From NCBI GenBank assembly GCA_019261985.1, contig JAFAQY010000033.1, positions 28,413 through 92,412 of the forward strand: a stretch of DNA of 64,000 bases, written 5' to 3'. Both the position numbers and the translations under genes were made by a program. The DNA is from Bryobacterales bacterium (lineage in GTDB: Bacteria > Acidobacteriota > Terriglobia > Bryobacterales > Bryobacteraceae). The notes beneath the pieces are model-generated. The model was not told where the DNA came from and did not search any database. It saw only the letters and a program-made list of their open reading frames with translations. Shown piece after piece: positions 24,384 through 35,042 of this stretch. Every line of letters begins with the position of its first letter. The first letter of the stretch is position 1.

Positions 24384-27300
24384 CTAGAACGTAAAGCGCG
24401 CGACGATCTGCCCCGATCGCGGCCGGGCGCCCGCGCCGTTCAGCGAATTCACGAAGCCATAACCCGCGGAGAGCGCGCCTGTCTGTCCGTTCGGGTAAGG
24501 GTTCGCATTCTGAGTGGCGGTGTTGGGGTTGGTAGCGAATATGCCACCCGCGGACGGCGCAGAATAAAATACGCGGTTGAAAATATTCTGGAACTCCGCC
24601 CGGATCTGGAAATTATAGCGGCCTTCCTTTCCCATCCGGAAATTGCGGCCCACGTTGACGTTCTCCACCGGTTGGCGCTGCCAGCGGTAGTTGTTGTAAA
24701 ACGGCGCGGATGCGCCCCACTGTCCCGGAGCCGCATCTACCCAAGCTTTGGGGTTCAGCGCGAGCTGCTTGGTGGGATCGAAATGAGAATTGGGGTCCAC
24801 CAAAAGCGGATTTTGACCCGGAACAACGTTCCAGAAGGTGAATCCGCCACCCCACGTAGCAGGATTATTATTGTTGTCGCGAGCCAACTCAGTCGTAAGG
24901 CCGTTGCTTGAGGGCGGGCTGGGAATGAGCTGACCACTCTGATAGCGCAACAAAGCTCCGATCTGCCAGTCACGCATTATCCACGACGCACTTTTCGCAA
25001 ACCCGTTATCGGCGCGCATGCGCGGAGTCAGGTACGAACCAGAAATTACGGTCGCCAGTGGCGCACCCAACTGCGATAGCTGCTTATTCTGACCGATGTT
25101 GTACACGTCATTGACCAGCGGAGTTCCGGGCGTGAAATACTGCGTTTCCGCGCTGGTGCCCAGCACCAGGTTCTTGCTCCAGGTGAAGGATCCTTGCATG
25201 CTTAGACCATGCGAGAAGCGCTTGGTGCCTTTAATCTGAAGAGCGTCGTACCAAGTGGAGCCCATCGGTGGCCCGAGGAAGGGCGGAACGCCATCCCACT
25301 GCGGCACTGGGCGGATTGCTTGATTCAAAGTCTGGTTCGTCGGAAAGCCGTTGTATACCGAAGCTGGATTAGCCAAATAGGGGAATCGCTGGAGCACCTC
25401 TGGAGCGCTTATGGGCGTCACTAATAGGGTCCGGTCGGCTGCGTTGTTGATATTGAGCCCGTATCGGGTTAAATCAGATGTTTGAAGCGCATTGTAGGAG
25501 GTGGAATCGAGTTCCGGCGCCGTCCACCACACGCCGCGGTTGCCTACGTAGGTGGCTTCCAAAACCAAATCCCGAAAGACTTCCCGCTGAACTCCGACGC
25601 TCCATGTCCAAACCCGCGGGGGCCGCGAACTGCGGTCGATGGTGATGAACGGCGATTGGGGGGTGTAAATGGGATTGCCGTTCGCATCGAATCCCGTTCT
25701 GGTCGGGAAGATGCCTTCATCGAAGTTGGGGTAAACCAGCGGAGCGTTGCCAAACGGATTGCCGGGGGCAAACGGGTTGCCGCCAGTCAGATTACTCATG
25801 AATGGGATGCCGTAACCCGGTCCGCTGAGGGAATAGAACGCAATATCGTTATAAGACAGGAACGCGTTGTTCGGCGCGGCTGAGTATTGGATTCCGAAGC
25901 CGCCGCGAATGACGGTCTTGTCAATTACCTGATAAGCGAACCCGATTCGCGGCTGGAAGGCCCACGGGTAATTGTGCGAGAACTGGCAATTGCAGCGTCC
26001 TTGACCGTCGCCTTCGAAAAGCGTCGCGCCAACCCTGCCTAGCGTTGGATTGATGGTATTAAAAGAACCCGAAGGCATGCGCCCGTACTGCTCCTTCAAA
26101 TACGTCAGGTAGTCGTACCGGAGCCCATAATCCAGAGTGAGCTTCCTAGTCACCTTCCAACTATCCTGCGCATAGAAGCCTAGCGCGTGACTGCCCAACT
26201 TGGATTGCTGAGGCGGATTGATATTCAAGTTGTCGACTTGTCCGAGCAGAAAGCTGGCGTAGGCGAACCCGGTGGTGAAGGGGGCCCAAGGGCCGGCGCC
26301 AAGCCGGTTTTCATCAGGATTGCCCGTCGAGGTTTTGGAAATATTGAAGATGCCGTTGGACCGGTATACGCTGACGTCCGGGAAGCCTTCAATCATCAGC
26401 TCTCCGCCGAATTTGTAGGTGTGATTCCCTTTTATCCACGTCAGGTTTGCGTTAGCGGTCGGTTTTTCGTCCCAAAGGTCTTGGAGGAACCCGCCCGGAC
26501 CGAGCGCGCCGCCGCCGAACGGACTGGAAGACAGATTCACGCCGCCGCTCAGGAAGTCGTCTAAGCCGCCGAAACTGGGGAAATAGTTTGGCGCGTAATA
26601 ACCATGCAGGCCCAAAGTGGTCTGGTCGAAATGCGGAGCGCCGGACGGAATATACGTGTAAAGCAACCCAATGCCCAGGTGCAGCAGCAGCGTGGGCTTG
26701 ATGCTTTGGTCGTAGTTGATCCGGCTGGTGTAGGAATGGTTATCGGTGGCCGACGGCTGCGCAACGGGGCCGGGCACGCCGTTGTTGTTCGGGTTGAACG
26801 TCAGGATCTGATTGAAATACAGCGACAGCTTTGTGGTCGGGCTGACGGAGTGATCCAGTTTGAAAGAGTAGTTGGTGGTGTGTTGATAGCTGGAGTACGG
26901 CGGAAAGATTCCGTTGTTTATCGCTCCGGGCCCGTTAGCCGTTGGAATGAAGTTCTGAATCGCGAGAGCTACCGGATCGAGCCGGTTCTTTGGAATGACA
27001 TTGCCCGGGAACGGATCGCGCAGCGTCACGCCATTCACGGTTCTAGTCGTCTGGGGATCATAAATCTGGTCGACGAACATGATTCGGCCGAGCGCATCAA
27101 AAACGGGCGCGCCAGTCTGTATTACGCCCACGGGAAGAGGCGACGCCGCGCCCGAGAAATCTCCATTGCGGTAAGCGTCGGTGGGCAGGGTCCAGGTTAT
27201 GGGAAAACTCTTGTTTTCCTGGAATCGCTCGAAATTAAAGAAGAAGAAGCTCTTGTTCCGCCCGTCATAAATTTTCCCCAAGTGGATGGGGCCGCCAATC

Positions 27301-28199
27301 GTGCCGCCGTAATCGAAACGGCGCTGAACGGGCCTGTAAAGCTCTCCGGCTTTTTGGGAATTGCCTGTGATGACACCGGCATCGGTGAACGGTAGTCCGG
27401 CGTTCAAGGCTTCATTCACGAAGTAGATGTAGGCACTCCCGTGGAACTGGTTGGAGCCGGACTTCATGGTGTAGTTGAAATAGCCGCCGCCGGCTTGCCC
27501 GTATTCCGCCGCGAAATTGCTGGTTTGGACGGAAACCTCTTGAATGGCGTCCATGCCGCTCTGGCTGATCTGCGTATTCTGCCGCCACGTTCCGTTAGTG
27601 GCGTCCTGTCCCTCAATGCGGATAGCCTCGGTCGAAGCCGGAAGTCCATTCACGCTGAGACCGGCATCCGTCGCGTAGACGACTCCAGGCAGTAGCTGCG
27701 AAGCCGCCAGAGGATCGCGAATGTTGCCGAAACCGTTCCCGAAGAAGCTCTGACTGCCGCTCAGCGTGAGCACGGGAAGATTGTCGGCATCGTCGGATGT
27801 CACCTGGTGGCTCACCTCGCCACTCTCAGTTTTCAGCAGGGGCGCTTCTTCGGTGACGGTAACCGACTCCGTCGCGGCCCCGACCTCCATCGTCACGTCC
27901 TGGCGCGTATCGGTGGCGACGGACACCTGGATATTCGTCTTCGTGTATTTCTTGAAGCCCATTACGGTGACGTTCAATTCGTAACGGCCTGACGGCACCG
28001 AGATCACATAGTTTCCGGTTCCGGAAGTACCACCCTGATAAACGATTCCCGTATCGGCGCTTTTCACCTCAATCATGGCGCCGGCAATCACGGCTCCGGC
28101 GGGGTCTCTGATTTCGCCGGTGATCGTACCGCGATCCGATTGAGCGAGCGCTGCCATTGATAAAAGGAAAAAACAAATACTTCTCTTCAAGACCGACAT
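24384..28199 (-). CDS. TonB-dependent outer-membrane receptor, Oar-like with carboxypeptidase-regulatory domain
   Basis: This 1271-residue protein has a signal peptide (MSVLKRSICFFLLSMAALAQ). A CarboxypepD_reg-like domain follows (DRGTITGEIRDPAGAVIAGA, about residues 20-105), then a plug-like region with VTEEAPLLKTESGEVSHQVT and AIQEVSVQTSNFAAEYGQAG, and a large beta-barrel ending RPRSGQIVARFTF. The ATG at 28199 is chosen because it gives the signal peptide and has GGAGGGTCC just before it; a start at 28283 has neither. It resembles the receptor at 7754 in design but is clearly divergent in sequence. It follows rplK on the same strand after 407 bases and is probably an independent unit. Confidence 0.9.
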   Translation of the reverse strand: MSVLKRSICFFLLSMAALAQSDRGTITGEIRDPAGAVIAGAMIEVKSADTGIVYQGGTSGTGNYVISVPSGRYELNVTVMGFKKYTKTNIQVSVATDTRQDVTMEVGAATESVTVTEEAPLLKTESGEVSHQVTSDDADNLPVLTLSGSQSFFGNGFGNIRDPLAASQLLPGVVYATDAGLSVNGLPASTEAIRIEGQDATNGTWRQNTQISQSGMDAIQEVSVQTSNFAAEYGQAGGGYFNYTMKSGSNQFHGSAYIYFVNEALNAGLPFTDAGVITGNSQKAGELYRPVQRRFDYGGTIGGPIHLGKIYDGRNKSFFFFNFERFQENKSFPITWTLPTDAYRNGDFSGAASPLPVGVIQTGAPVFDALGRIMFVDQIYDPQTTRTVNGVTLRDPFPGNVIPKNRLDPVALAIQNFIPTANGPGAINNGIFPPYSSYQHTTNYSFKLDHSVSPTTKLSLYFNQILTFNPNNNGVPGPVAQPSATDNHSYTSRINYDQSIKPTLLLHLGIGLLYTYIPSGAPHFDQTTLGLHGYYAPNYFPSFGGLDDFLSGGVNLSSSPFGGGALGPGGFLQDLWDEKPTANANLTWIKGNHTYKFGGELMIEGFPDVSVYRSNGIFNISKTSTGNPDENRLGAGPWAPFTTGFAYASFLLGQVDNLNINPPQQSKLGSHALGFYAQDSWKVTRKLTLDYGLRYDYLTYLKEQYGRMPSGSFNTINPTLGRVGATLFEGDGQGRCNCQFSHNYPWAFQPRIGFAYQVIDKTVIRGGFGIQYSAAPNNAFLSYNDIAFYSLSGPGYGIPFMSNLTGGNPFAPGNPFGNAPLVYPNFDEGIFPTRTGFDANGNPIYTPQSPFITIDRSSRPPRVWTWSVGVQREVFRDLVLEATYVGNRGVWWTAPELDSTSYNALQTSDLTRYGLNINNAADRTLLVTPISAPEVLQRFPYLANPASVYNGFPTNQTLNQAIRPVPQWDGVPPFLGPPMGSTWYDALQIKGTKRFSHGLSMQGSFTWSKNLVLGTSAETQYFTPGTPLVNDVYNIGQNKQLSQLGAPLATVISGSYLTPRMRADNGFAKSASWIMRDWQIGALLRYQSGQLIPSPPSSNGLTTELARDNNNNPATWGGGFTFWNVVPGQNPLLVDPNSHFDPTKQLALNPKAWVDAAPGQWGASAPFYNNYRWQRQPVENVNVGRNFRMGKEGRYNFQIRAEFQNIFNRVFYSAPSAGGIFATNPNTATQNANPYPNGQTGALSAGYGFVNSLNGAGARPRSGQIVARFTF

Positions 28200-28606
28200 G
28201 GACCCTCCAACATGGATTAGAACCGACACACTAAGACCACTTGTATGCAACTTGGTCAATGCTATCCGAGTGGTCTGGAGCATTCAAGACCTGCTCCAAA
28301 ATTTGACGCAAATTTGATCCTGCTGGGGACAGTAGGGCGCGTAACAGGTAGTAAGTGGGTTTTATGCGCTCTCTGGCGCAAACTAACAGTAGTGGCCGGG
28401 ATTATTCGAGGCGAGGTCCCACAGTGTGCCCGTGGTCAGCGCACTGACGTCCGCGGGACTCTACTCCGGGCCGCGGCCGCTTGTGCGGCACGGCTGTCCG
28501 GGAAAGTGCAATGTGGCGCAATAGGGAAGGCGATCGGCTGGCCGCTCAGGCGAGCTAATGCCGTCCCCACAGGGGCTATACGCCAATTTCTACAATTACG
28601 TACTAG
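28200..28606. other. 407-base gap between rplK and the TonB receptor gene
   Basis: No trace of rplA or another gene is seen. An inverted repeat AGACCACT (28234-28241) / AGTGGTCT (28269-28276) lies upstream of the receptor gene. The part 28490-28600 resembles a degenerate interspersed repeat related to 14840-14890. Confidence 0.45.
28234..28276 (-). promoter_or_regulatory. Inverted repeat upstream of the TonB receptor gene
   Basis: The eight-base arms AGACCACT and AGTGGTCT are perfect and 27 bases apart. On the minus strand a TTGACC (28259-28254) lies between them. It may be an operator or an mRNA leader hairpin. Confidence 0.4.
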
Positions 28607-29035
28607 CTAGATTACGTCGACGCCCATCGAACGCGCCGTTCCCTTCACCTGATTAATGGCGCCTTCGAGGTCGAAGCTGTTGAGATCGGGGAGTTTGATT
28701 TTCGCGATCTCCTCCACCTGCTTCAGAGTGATTTTGCCCACACGGTTTTTGTTCGGTTCAGGCGAGCCCTTCGCGAGATTGACGGCGCGCTTGATTAGCA
28801 CCGGCACCGGCGGCGTCTTGGTGATGAATGTGAACGAGCGGTCTGAATAGATCGTAATCACGACGGGAATGATCAGGCCCTCCTGATCCTTCGCCGAGGT
28901 CTTGGCGTTGAACGCCTTACAAAATTCCATGATGTTAACGCCCTGAGGTCCCAGCGCAGTACCCACCGGCGGCGCAGGCGTGGCCTTGCCCGCGGGGATC
29001 TGCAGCTTTACCATGGCGTTTACCTTCTTGGCCAT
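28607..29035 (-). CDS. rplK: Ribosomal protein L11
   Basis: This 142-residue protein forms the base of the L7/L12 stalk with 23S rRNA and is needed for factor-dependent GTP hydrolysis and RelA activation. It begins [20 protein letters not shown] and contains [20 protein letters not shown] near 22-41 and the C-terminal [10 protein letters not shown]. It is the last gene of the cluster here: rplA, which nearly always follows, is absent. Confidence 0.97.
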   Translation of the reverse strand: MAKKVNAMVKLQIPAGKATPAPPVGTALGPQGVNIMEFCKAFNAKTSAKDQEGLIIPVVITIYSDRSFTFITKTPPVPVLIKRAVNLAKGSPEPNKNRVGKITLKQVEEIAKIKLPDLNSFDLEGAINQVKGTARSMGVDVI

Positions 29036-29042
29036 AACTCTC

Positions 29043-29702
29043 CTATATTTTCTCTACTTGCAGGAAATCCAGTTCCACCGGCGTTGCACGGCCGAAAATC
29101 GTCACCAGCACACGCAAGGTGTTGCGCTCCGCGTTAACCTCGTCCACTTTGCCGGAGAAGTTCGTGAACGGCCCATCGATGATGCGCACATTCTCGCCCT
29201 TTTCGAAGCTGAGCTTGGGCCGCGGATGCTCGGCCGATTTCTCCTGCCGGTACAGGATCGAATTGACTTCGTCGGCGGTCAGCGGCACCGGCGAGGTCCC
29301 GCCGCCGACGAATCCGGTGACGCGCGGCGTGGCCTTTACGGCGTGCCACAGCTCATCGTTCATTTCCATTTCGACCAGCACGTAGCCGGGATAAAGCATG
29401 CGCTTGCTGGTGACTTTTTTGCCGCCGCGCAACTCGATGACTTCTTCGGTGGGAATCAAAATCTGACCGATCTTGTCGGCGAATCCGAACGCTTCGGCGC
29501 GGCTTCGCAACGAGTCCGCGACCTTCTGCTCGAATCCCGAGTAGGTGTGAATGATAAACCAGTTCCGATTGGATGGTTCCGCCAGAGCCTCGGAGGCGGC
29601 TGTCAATCCGCCATCGGACGCCTGCTCTTCGGAGGAGCCGGCATCTTCGGCCGCTTCGTGCTGGGCGACCTCGTGCTCCACGGATTCGGTTTCGTCGGAC
29701 AT
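29043..29702 (-). CDS. nusG: Transcription termination/antitermination protein NusG
   Basis: This 219-residue protein couples RNA polymerase to ribosomes or Rho. The NGN domain begins at about residue 46 ([20 protein letters not shown]) and includes [17 protein letters not shown]; the KOW domain is near 165-215 ([20 protein letters not shown]). The first 45 residues are an extension rich in Glu, Ser and Ala ([20 protein letters not shown]...) that is absent in E. coli NusG and probably unstructured. It sits between secE and rplK, the usual place. Confidence 0.96.
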   Translation of the reverse strand: MSDETESVEHEVAQHEAAEDAGSSEEQASDGGLTAASEALAEPSNRNWFIIHTYSGFEQKVADSLRSRAEAFGFADKIGQILIPTEEVIELRGGKKVTSKRMLYPGYVLVEMEMNDELWHAVKATPRVTGFVGGGTSPVPLTADEVNSILYRQEKSAEHPRPKLSFEKGENVRIIDGPFTNFSGKVDEVNAERNTLRVLVTIFGRATPVELDFLQVEKI

Positions 29703-29721
29703 AACTTCCTCTCTTGTAGGG

Positions 29722-29958
29722 CTAACGGTTGAACGAGTTCATCAACCGCTTGAGTCCTTCGCTGACCAGCGTATCGACCAAGGCGAAGTACGCGGCGAAT
29801 GCAAACACGGCCACGATTACTACACCTGTGGTCGCGCGCACCTGCTTCCAAGAAGGCCAAGTCACCCGCTTCATTTCGAGCTGAAGCTCTTGAAAATAGT
29901 CCTTCACCTGCGCGGGCCAACCGGCGGCCTTCTGCGACAAACTCTGTTCTTCAGCCAT
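29722..29958 (-). CDS. secE: Preprotein translocase subunit SecE
   Basis: This 78-residue protein is the small essential subunit of the SecYEG channel. It has the conserved amphipathic helix [20 protein letters not shown] (about 18-37) and one C-terminal membrane segment ([20 protein letters not shown]). The length matches the short single-span SecE found in most bacteria. It lies between tRNA-Trp and nusG. Confidence 0.94.
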   Translation of the reverse strand: MAEEQSLSQKAAGWPAQVKDYFQELQLEMKRVTWPSWKQVRATTGVVIVAVFAFAAYFALVDTLVSEGLKRLMNSFNR

Positions 29959-29995
29959 AAACTCTCTTCCTGTTTTGGAGAATACTACACAGGGC

Positions 29996-30070
29996 TGGCA
30001 GGGGCGGAGGGATTCGAACCCCCACTCGCGGTTTTGGAGACCGCTGGTCTGCCGTTAAACCTACGCCCCT
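29996..30070 (-). tRNA. tRNA-Trp (anticodon CCA)
   Basis: On the minus strand the acceptor AGGGGCG (30070-30064) pairs with CGCCCCT, followed by G and an encoded CCA (29998-29996). The anticodon arm reads GCGGT-CTCCAAA-ACCGC, so the anticodon is CCA. The T arm is GTGGGGGTTCGAATCCCTCC. Its position just before secE is common in bacteria. Confidence 0.96.
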
Positions 30071-30221
30071 ACAAAAGCGGCCGCGCAGGCACAAGCCAGG
30101 GGCCAGCCGCAACCCTTAGTGTAGCACTTGGGCGATGCCGGTTGATGCGATTCTCTGTAGATTTCCTGGGACAAAGGACGCGGTGCGGCGGGGTAAGCGA
30201 GTTTGGCTTGATGAGGGTTGA

Positions 30222-30244
30222 TATGATGGGGCCATCATGATGGC
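30222..30244 (+). promoter_or_regulatory. Promoter -10 and palindromic operator over the vapB start
   Basis: TATGAT (30222-30227) lies just before the perfect 14-base palindrome GCCATCATGATGGC (30231-30244), which covers both possible start codons. VapB-type antitoxins repress their own promoter through such palindromes. The core CATCATGATG recurs at the second vapB gene (48609-48618). Confidence 0.55.
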
Positions 30245-30482
30245 TCGCACCCAAATCTCACTTGGCCCTGAAATCCAGCGGCGCGCCCGCCAGCGGGCTA
30301 GCGATTTGGGCGTTTCGTTTGCCGAGTATATCCGCCGATTGGTTCTGCGAGATCTTGGACAGGGTCGCCGCACCGTCGATACCCATCTCGTATTCGATCT
30401 CGGCAGTTCCGGCGCTTCGGACATCGCCAAGGAAAAGGACGCCGTGATTTCGCGGGCATTCGCAAATTCCAGAAAGAAGTAA
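30237..30482 (+). CDS. vapB: Antitoxin VapB-like, ribbon-helix-helix
   Basis: This 81-residue protein begins MMARTQISLGPEIQRRARQR, with the beta strand TQISL and helices typical of CopG/RHH DNA-binding domains, then ASDLGVSFAEYIRRLVLRDL. The C-terminal half (FDLGSSGASDIAKEKDAVIS) is the likely toxin-binding part. It is followed within eight bases by a VapC-like toxin gene. The pair is on the plus strand inside an otherwise minus-strand translation operon. The initiator could be either of two consecutive ATGs. Confidence 0.82.
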   Translation: MMARTQISLGPEIQRRARQRASDLGVSFAEYIRRLVLRDLGQGRRTVDTHLVFDLGSSGASDIAKEKDAVISRAFANSRKK

Positions 30483-30489
30483 TCTCTCC

Positions 30490-30904
30490 GTGAGCATCTT
30501 CGTTGATACTTCTGATTTGGTACGCCGCCGCCGATTCCTCCGATATAAGCAATGACCGCGCCAAGACGATCCTGGCCACCGGGGAAGCATTGGTCACCTC
30601 AGACCATGTATTGGTTGAAACCTGGACCTTGCTGCGCCATCGCATTCATCGCAAAGCAGCGGAGCGATTTTGGGAGGGACTCAGGGCCGGCATCAGCGCA
30701 ATCGAAGCGGTGGGAGCAGCGGATTTGGAAACAGCGTGGCAAATCGGTTCCTCCTACCGGGATCAGGATTTCTCTCTGGTTGACCGGACCAGCTTCGCGG
30801 TGATGCTGCGGCTAGGCATCGATTGCGCCGCATCCTTTGATGACGATTTTGCAGTATTCCGCTTCGGACCGAACAAACGGCGCGCATTCACGATCTTGCG
30901 ATAA
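30490..30904 (+). pseudogene. vapC: VapC-like PIN-domain toxin with a one-base frameshift
   Basis: The gene starts at a GTG (30490) and reads MSIFVDTSDLV, which has the first catalytic Asp of PIN ribonucleases. The frame then fails. A second frame, overlapping from 30503, continues YAAADSSDISNDRAKTILA, SDHVLVETWTLLRHRI (second acid), DQDFSLVDRTSFAVM (third) and SFDDDFAVFRFG to the stop at 30904. Removing one G of the GG at 30519-30520 would give VDTSDLYAAADSS, the expected family sequence. All active-site acids are present in the split reading, so the toxin is either recently inactivated or affected by a sequencing error. Confidence 0.78.
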
Positions 30905-30920
30905 GCGCCGGCCCGGCTGA

Positions 30921-31073
30921 CTACTTGATTTCCTTGTGCGGGTGGTGCTTACGGCAGAAGGGGCAGAACTTTTTGAGTTCCAGCCGCTCCGTCGTGGTCT
31001 TCTTATTCTTCATGCTGCTGTAGTTCTTCCGCTTGCACTCGGTGCACTGCAAGGTGATTTGTTCCCGTGCCAT
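30921..31073 (-). CDS. rpmG: Ribosomal protein L33
   Basis: This 50-residue protein is read [20 protein letters not shown] and ends [15 protein letters not shown]. Two CxxC pairs (CTEC and CPFC) form the zinc ribbon of the C+ form of L33. The gene lies between tuf and secE/tRNA-Trp, as in many bacteria. Confidence 0.95.
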   Translation of the reverse strand: MAREQITLQCTECKRKNYSSMKNKKTTTERLELKKFCPFCRKHHPHKEIK

Positions 31074-31097
31074 TTTTCAGACTCCTTTTCTGAGGGG

Positions 31098-32285
<1,188 letters not shown>

Positions 32286-32306
32286 TGTTCTCTCCTTAGC
32301 GTGTCA

Positions 32307-32420
32307 GGTGGAGCAGGCTTCAGCCTGCAACCGGGGCTTCAGCCCCGGTCAGCATACCGGGATTAAACTCCCGGTCGTCCGGGACTAAAGTCCCGGTTGC
32401 AAGCTAAAGCTTGCTCCACC
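32307..32420. repeat. Long palindromic interspersed element (class A), copy 2
   Basis: It has the same terminal arms as the copy at 925-1014 (GGTGGAGCAGGCTTCAGCC... and ...GCTAAAGCTTGCTCCACC). The centre differs, with several CCGGG-rich half-dyads (CCGGGATTAAACTCCCGG, CCGGGACTAAAGTCCCGG). It fills the fusA-tuf spacer. Confidence 0.88.
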
Positions 32421-32422
32421 AC

Positions 32423-34510
32423 TTACGCCACCTTTCCTTGCGCCCTGCTCGTAATCTCTTCCGCGATATTCTTCGGAACTTCTTCGTACTGCCCGAAATG
32501 CATGGTGAACCCGCCCCGGCCCTGCGTTCTCGAACGCAATTCCGTCGCGTAGCCGAACATTTCCGAGAGCGGCACCATCGCCCGGATGATTTGCGTGGAG
32601 CCTAAAATTTCCGTGCCTTCCAGCCGGCCGCGGCGGGAAATCAGATCCCCGTTCACCGGGCCCATGTATTCGTCCGGCACCACGACTTCAATCTTCATCA
32701 CCGGCTCAAGCAGCACTGGCTTGGCCTTGCGCGCGGCTTCTTTGAAGCAAATGGAACCACAGATCTTAAACGCCATTTCCGACGAGTCCACTTCGTGATA
32801 CGCCCCGTCGAATACCGTGACTTTTATATTTGCCATGGGATAGCCGGCGAGAACGCCGTGCTCCATTGCCTCGGCCACGCCTTTTTCTACCGCCGGAATG
32901 TATTCCCTCGGTATCGAGCCGCCGGCGATATCGTTCACGAACTCGAATTCCTGCTCTTTGTCGGGTTCGACGCGCAGCTTGCAGCGGGCGTATTGGCCCG
33001 CGCCGCCGGTTTGTTTCTTGTGCGTATAGTCGTACTCGGCCACCGAGCGGATCGTTTCCCGATACGCCACCTGGGGCTTGCCGACGTTGGCGCCGACGTT
33101 GAATTCGCGCTGCATGCGGTCGACGATAATCTCCAAATGCAGCTCGCCCATGCCGGCGAGAATCGTCTGGCCGGTGTCCGGGTCCGTCGAGACTTTCAGC
33201 GTGGGATCTTCCTGCACCAGCTTGGCGATCGCCATCCCCAGCTTTTCCTGATCGGCCTTGGTTTTGGGCTCGATTGCAAGCTGAATCACCGGAGCCGGGA
33301 AGTCGATTGATTCGAGCAACACTGGGGCCGACTCGGCGCAGATAGTATCGCCTGTCACCACGGATTTAAGTCCCACCGCCGCGCAAATATCGCCCGCGAG
33401 CACTTCCGTAATTTCCTCGCGCTTGTTGGCGTGCATCTTGACCAAGCGCCCGATGCGCTCCCTGCGGCCTTTTGCCACGTTATAAATTGTGTCACCCGCG
33501 CCCAGCCGCCCGGAGTAAACCCGGATAAACGCGAGCTGGCCGACAAACGGGTCGGTCATGATCTTGAAGACCAGCGCTGCGAACGGTTCTGCATCGGAAG
33601 CCTTGCGCTCCACCGTGACCGTCGCATCATCTACATCCGCGCCCTGAATCGGTGGCACTTCTAGGGGCGACGGCAGGTAATCCACCACCGCATCCAGCAA
33701 ATTCTGAACGCCTTTGTTCTTAAAGGCCGTGCCACAAACCACCGGGAAAATCTTTTGCGCGATCGTCGCTTTACGGATCCCGGCCTTCAGCTCGGATTGG
33801 CTGATCGGCTCGCCTTCGACGAATTTCGTGAAAAGATGATCGTCGGATTCAGCGACGGCTTCAATCAGCTTTTCGTGGAATTCCGTGGCCTGCGCCTTAA
33901 GGTCTTCCGGGACCTCGACATCGTCATACTTGGCGCCCAGCGATTCGTCGCGCCAGACCCGGGCCTTCATCGTGATCAGATCGACGACGCCTTTGTACTG
34001 ATCCTCGGCCCCGATCGGAAGCTGAATCGGCACTGGCCGGGCCTGAAGGCGGTCCACGATGGTGTCCACGGCGCGATAAAAGTCCGCGCCGGTCCGGTCC
34101 ATTTTATTGATAAAACAAATTCGCGGAACCTTGTACTTATCCGCTTGCCGCCACACCGTTTCCGACTGGGGTTGCACGCCCGCAACCGCATCGAACACCG
34201 CGACCGCGCCGTCGAGCACGCGCAGGCTCCGCTCGACCTCGGCCGTGAAATCGACGTGACCCGGGGTATCGATGATATTGACGGTGCAGTCCTGCCATTG
34301 ACAGGTCGTCGCCGCGGAGGTGATCGTAATACCGCGCTCCTGCTCCTGCGCCATCCAGTCCATAACCGCCGTCCCCTCATGCACCTCTCCGATCTTGTAG
34401 GTCCGGCCGGTGTAATAGAGGATGCGCTCGGTCGTAGTGGTCTTACCGGCATCGATGTGCGCCATGATGCCGATATTGCGCATTTTCTCTAATGGAACGG
34501 TTCTTGCCAT
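32423..34510 (-). CDS. fusA: Elongation factor G
   Basis: This 695-residue translocase GTPase begins [20 protein letters not shown]. Motifs: [19 protein letters not shown] (P loop), [14 protein letters not shown] (switch I), [20 protein letters not shown] and [12 protein letters not shown]. The domain IV tip region [20 protein letters not shown] and the C-terminal [20 protein letters not shown] are present. It is complete and collinear with the family. It follows rpsG. Confidence 0.98.
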   Translation of the reverse strand: MARTVPLEKMRNIGIMAHIDAGKTTTTERILYYTGRTYKIGEVHEGTAVMDWMAQEQERGITITSAATTCQWQDCTVNIIDTPGHVDFTAEVERSLRVLDGAVAVFDAVAGVQPQSETVWRQADKYKVPRICFINKMDRTGADFYRAVDTIVDRLQARPVPIQLPIGAEDQYKGVVDLITMKARVWRDESLGAKYDDVEVPEDLKAQATEFHEKLIEAVAESDDHLFTKFVEGEPISQSELKAGIRKATIAQKIFPVVCGTAFKNKGVQNLLDAVVDYLPSPLEVPPIQGADVDDATVTVERKASDAEPFAALVFKIMTDPFVGQLAFIRVYSGRLGAGDTIYNVAKGRRERIGRLVKMHANKREEITEVLAGDICAAVGLKSVVTGDTICAESAPVLLESIDFPAPVIQLAIEPKTKADQEKLGMAIAKLVQEDPTLKVSTDPDTGQTILAGMGELHLEIIVDRMQREFNVGANVGKPQVAYRETIRSVAEYDYTHKKQTGGAGQYARCKLRVEPDKEQEFEFVNDIAGGSIPREYIPAVEKGVAEAMEHGVLAGYPMANIKVTVFDGAYHEVDSSEMAFKICGSICFKEAARKAKPVLLEPVMKIEVVVPDEYMGPVNGDLISRRGRLEGTEILGSTQIIRAMVPLSEMFGYATELRSRTQGRGGFTMHFGQYEEVPKNIAEEITSRAQGKVA

Positions 34511-34522
34511 AACTTCTTTGTT

Positions 34523-34555
34523 ATCAGTCTTCAGTTATCCGTCGTCAGTTACCAG
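34523..34555. repeat. Short CAGTT-type octamer repeat
   Basis: TATCAGTCTTCAGTTATCCG and GTCAGTTACCAG lie at the end of rpsG and in the spacer to fusA. They belong to the family expanded at 19438-19549. Confidence 0.5.
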
Positions 34556-35019
34556 CGGTAATGCGCAAAAGCTTTATTTGCCTCCGCCATCCGGTGAACG
34601 TCATCCTTCTTTTTGATTGCTCCGCCGCGGAGATTGGCCGCGTCGTTCAGCTCATTCGCCAGCTTTTCCGGCATGCTCTTTTCCGGCCGGCTACGCGCAT
34701 TTTGCAAAATCCAGCGGATCGCAAGCGAAGTACGCCGGTTCTGCGGAACTTCAACCGGAACCTGGTAGTTCGCGCCGCCGACGCGCCTAGTCTTAACTTC
34801 AAGCAGCGGTCTGCAATTCTCGACCGCTTTCTTAAAAAGCTTCAGCGGATCGTCGCCCGACCGGTCCCGGATTTTATCCATCGCGCCATAGAAAATCTTC
34901 TGGGAAACGGCCTTTTTGCCGTCCCACATCATCGAATTCACGAACTTTTCCGCGAGCGTCGAGTTATATACGGGGTCCGGCAGGATCTCGCGGGATTCGG
35001 GTCTGCGTCTGCGTGGCAT
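34549..35019 (-). CDS. rpsG: Ribosomal protein S7
   Basis: This 156-residue protein nucleates the 30S head. It begins [20 protein letters not shown] and contains [40 protein letters not shown] and the C-terminal [14 protein letters not shown]. It is complete and in the usual place between rpsL and fusA. Confidence 0.98.
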   Translation of the reverse strand: MPRRRRPESREILPDPVYNSTLAEKFVNSMMWDGKKAVSQKIFYGAMDKIRDRSGDDPLKLFKKAVENCRPLLEVKTRRVGGANYQVPVEVPQNRRTSLAIRWILQNARSRPEKSMPEKLANELNDAANLRGGAIKKKDDVHRMAEANKAFAHYRW

Positions 35020-35042
35020 GCGTTCCTCTTATCTGGCGCCTC

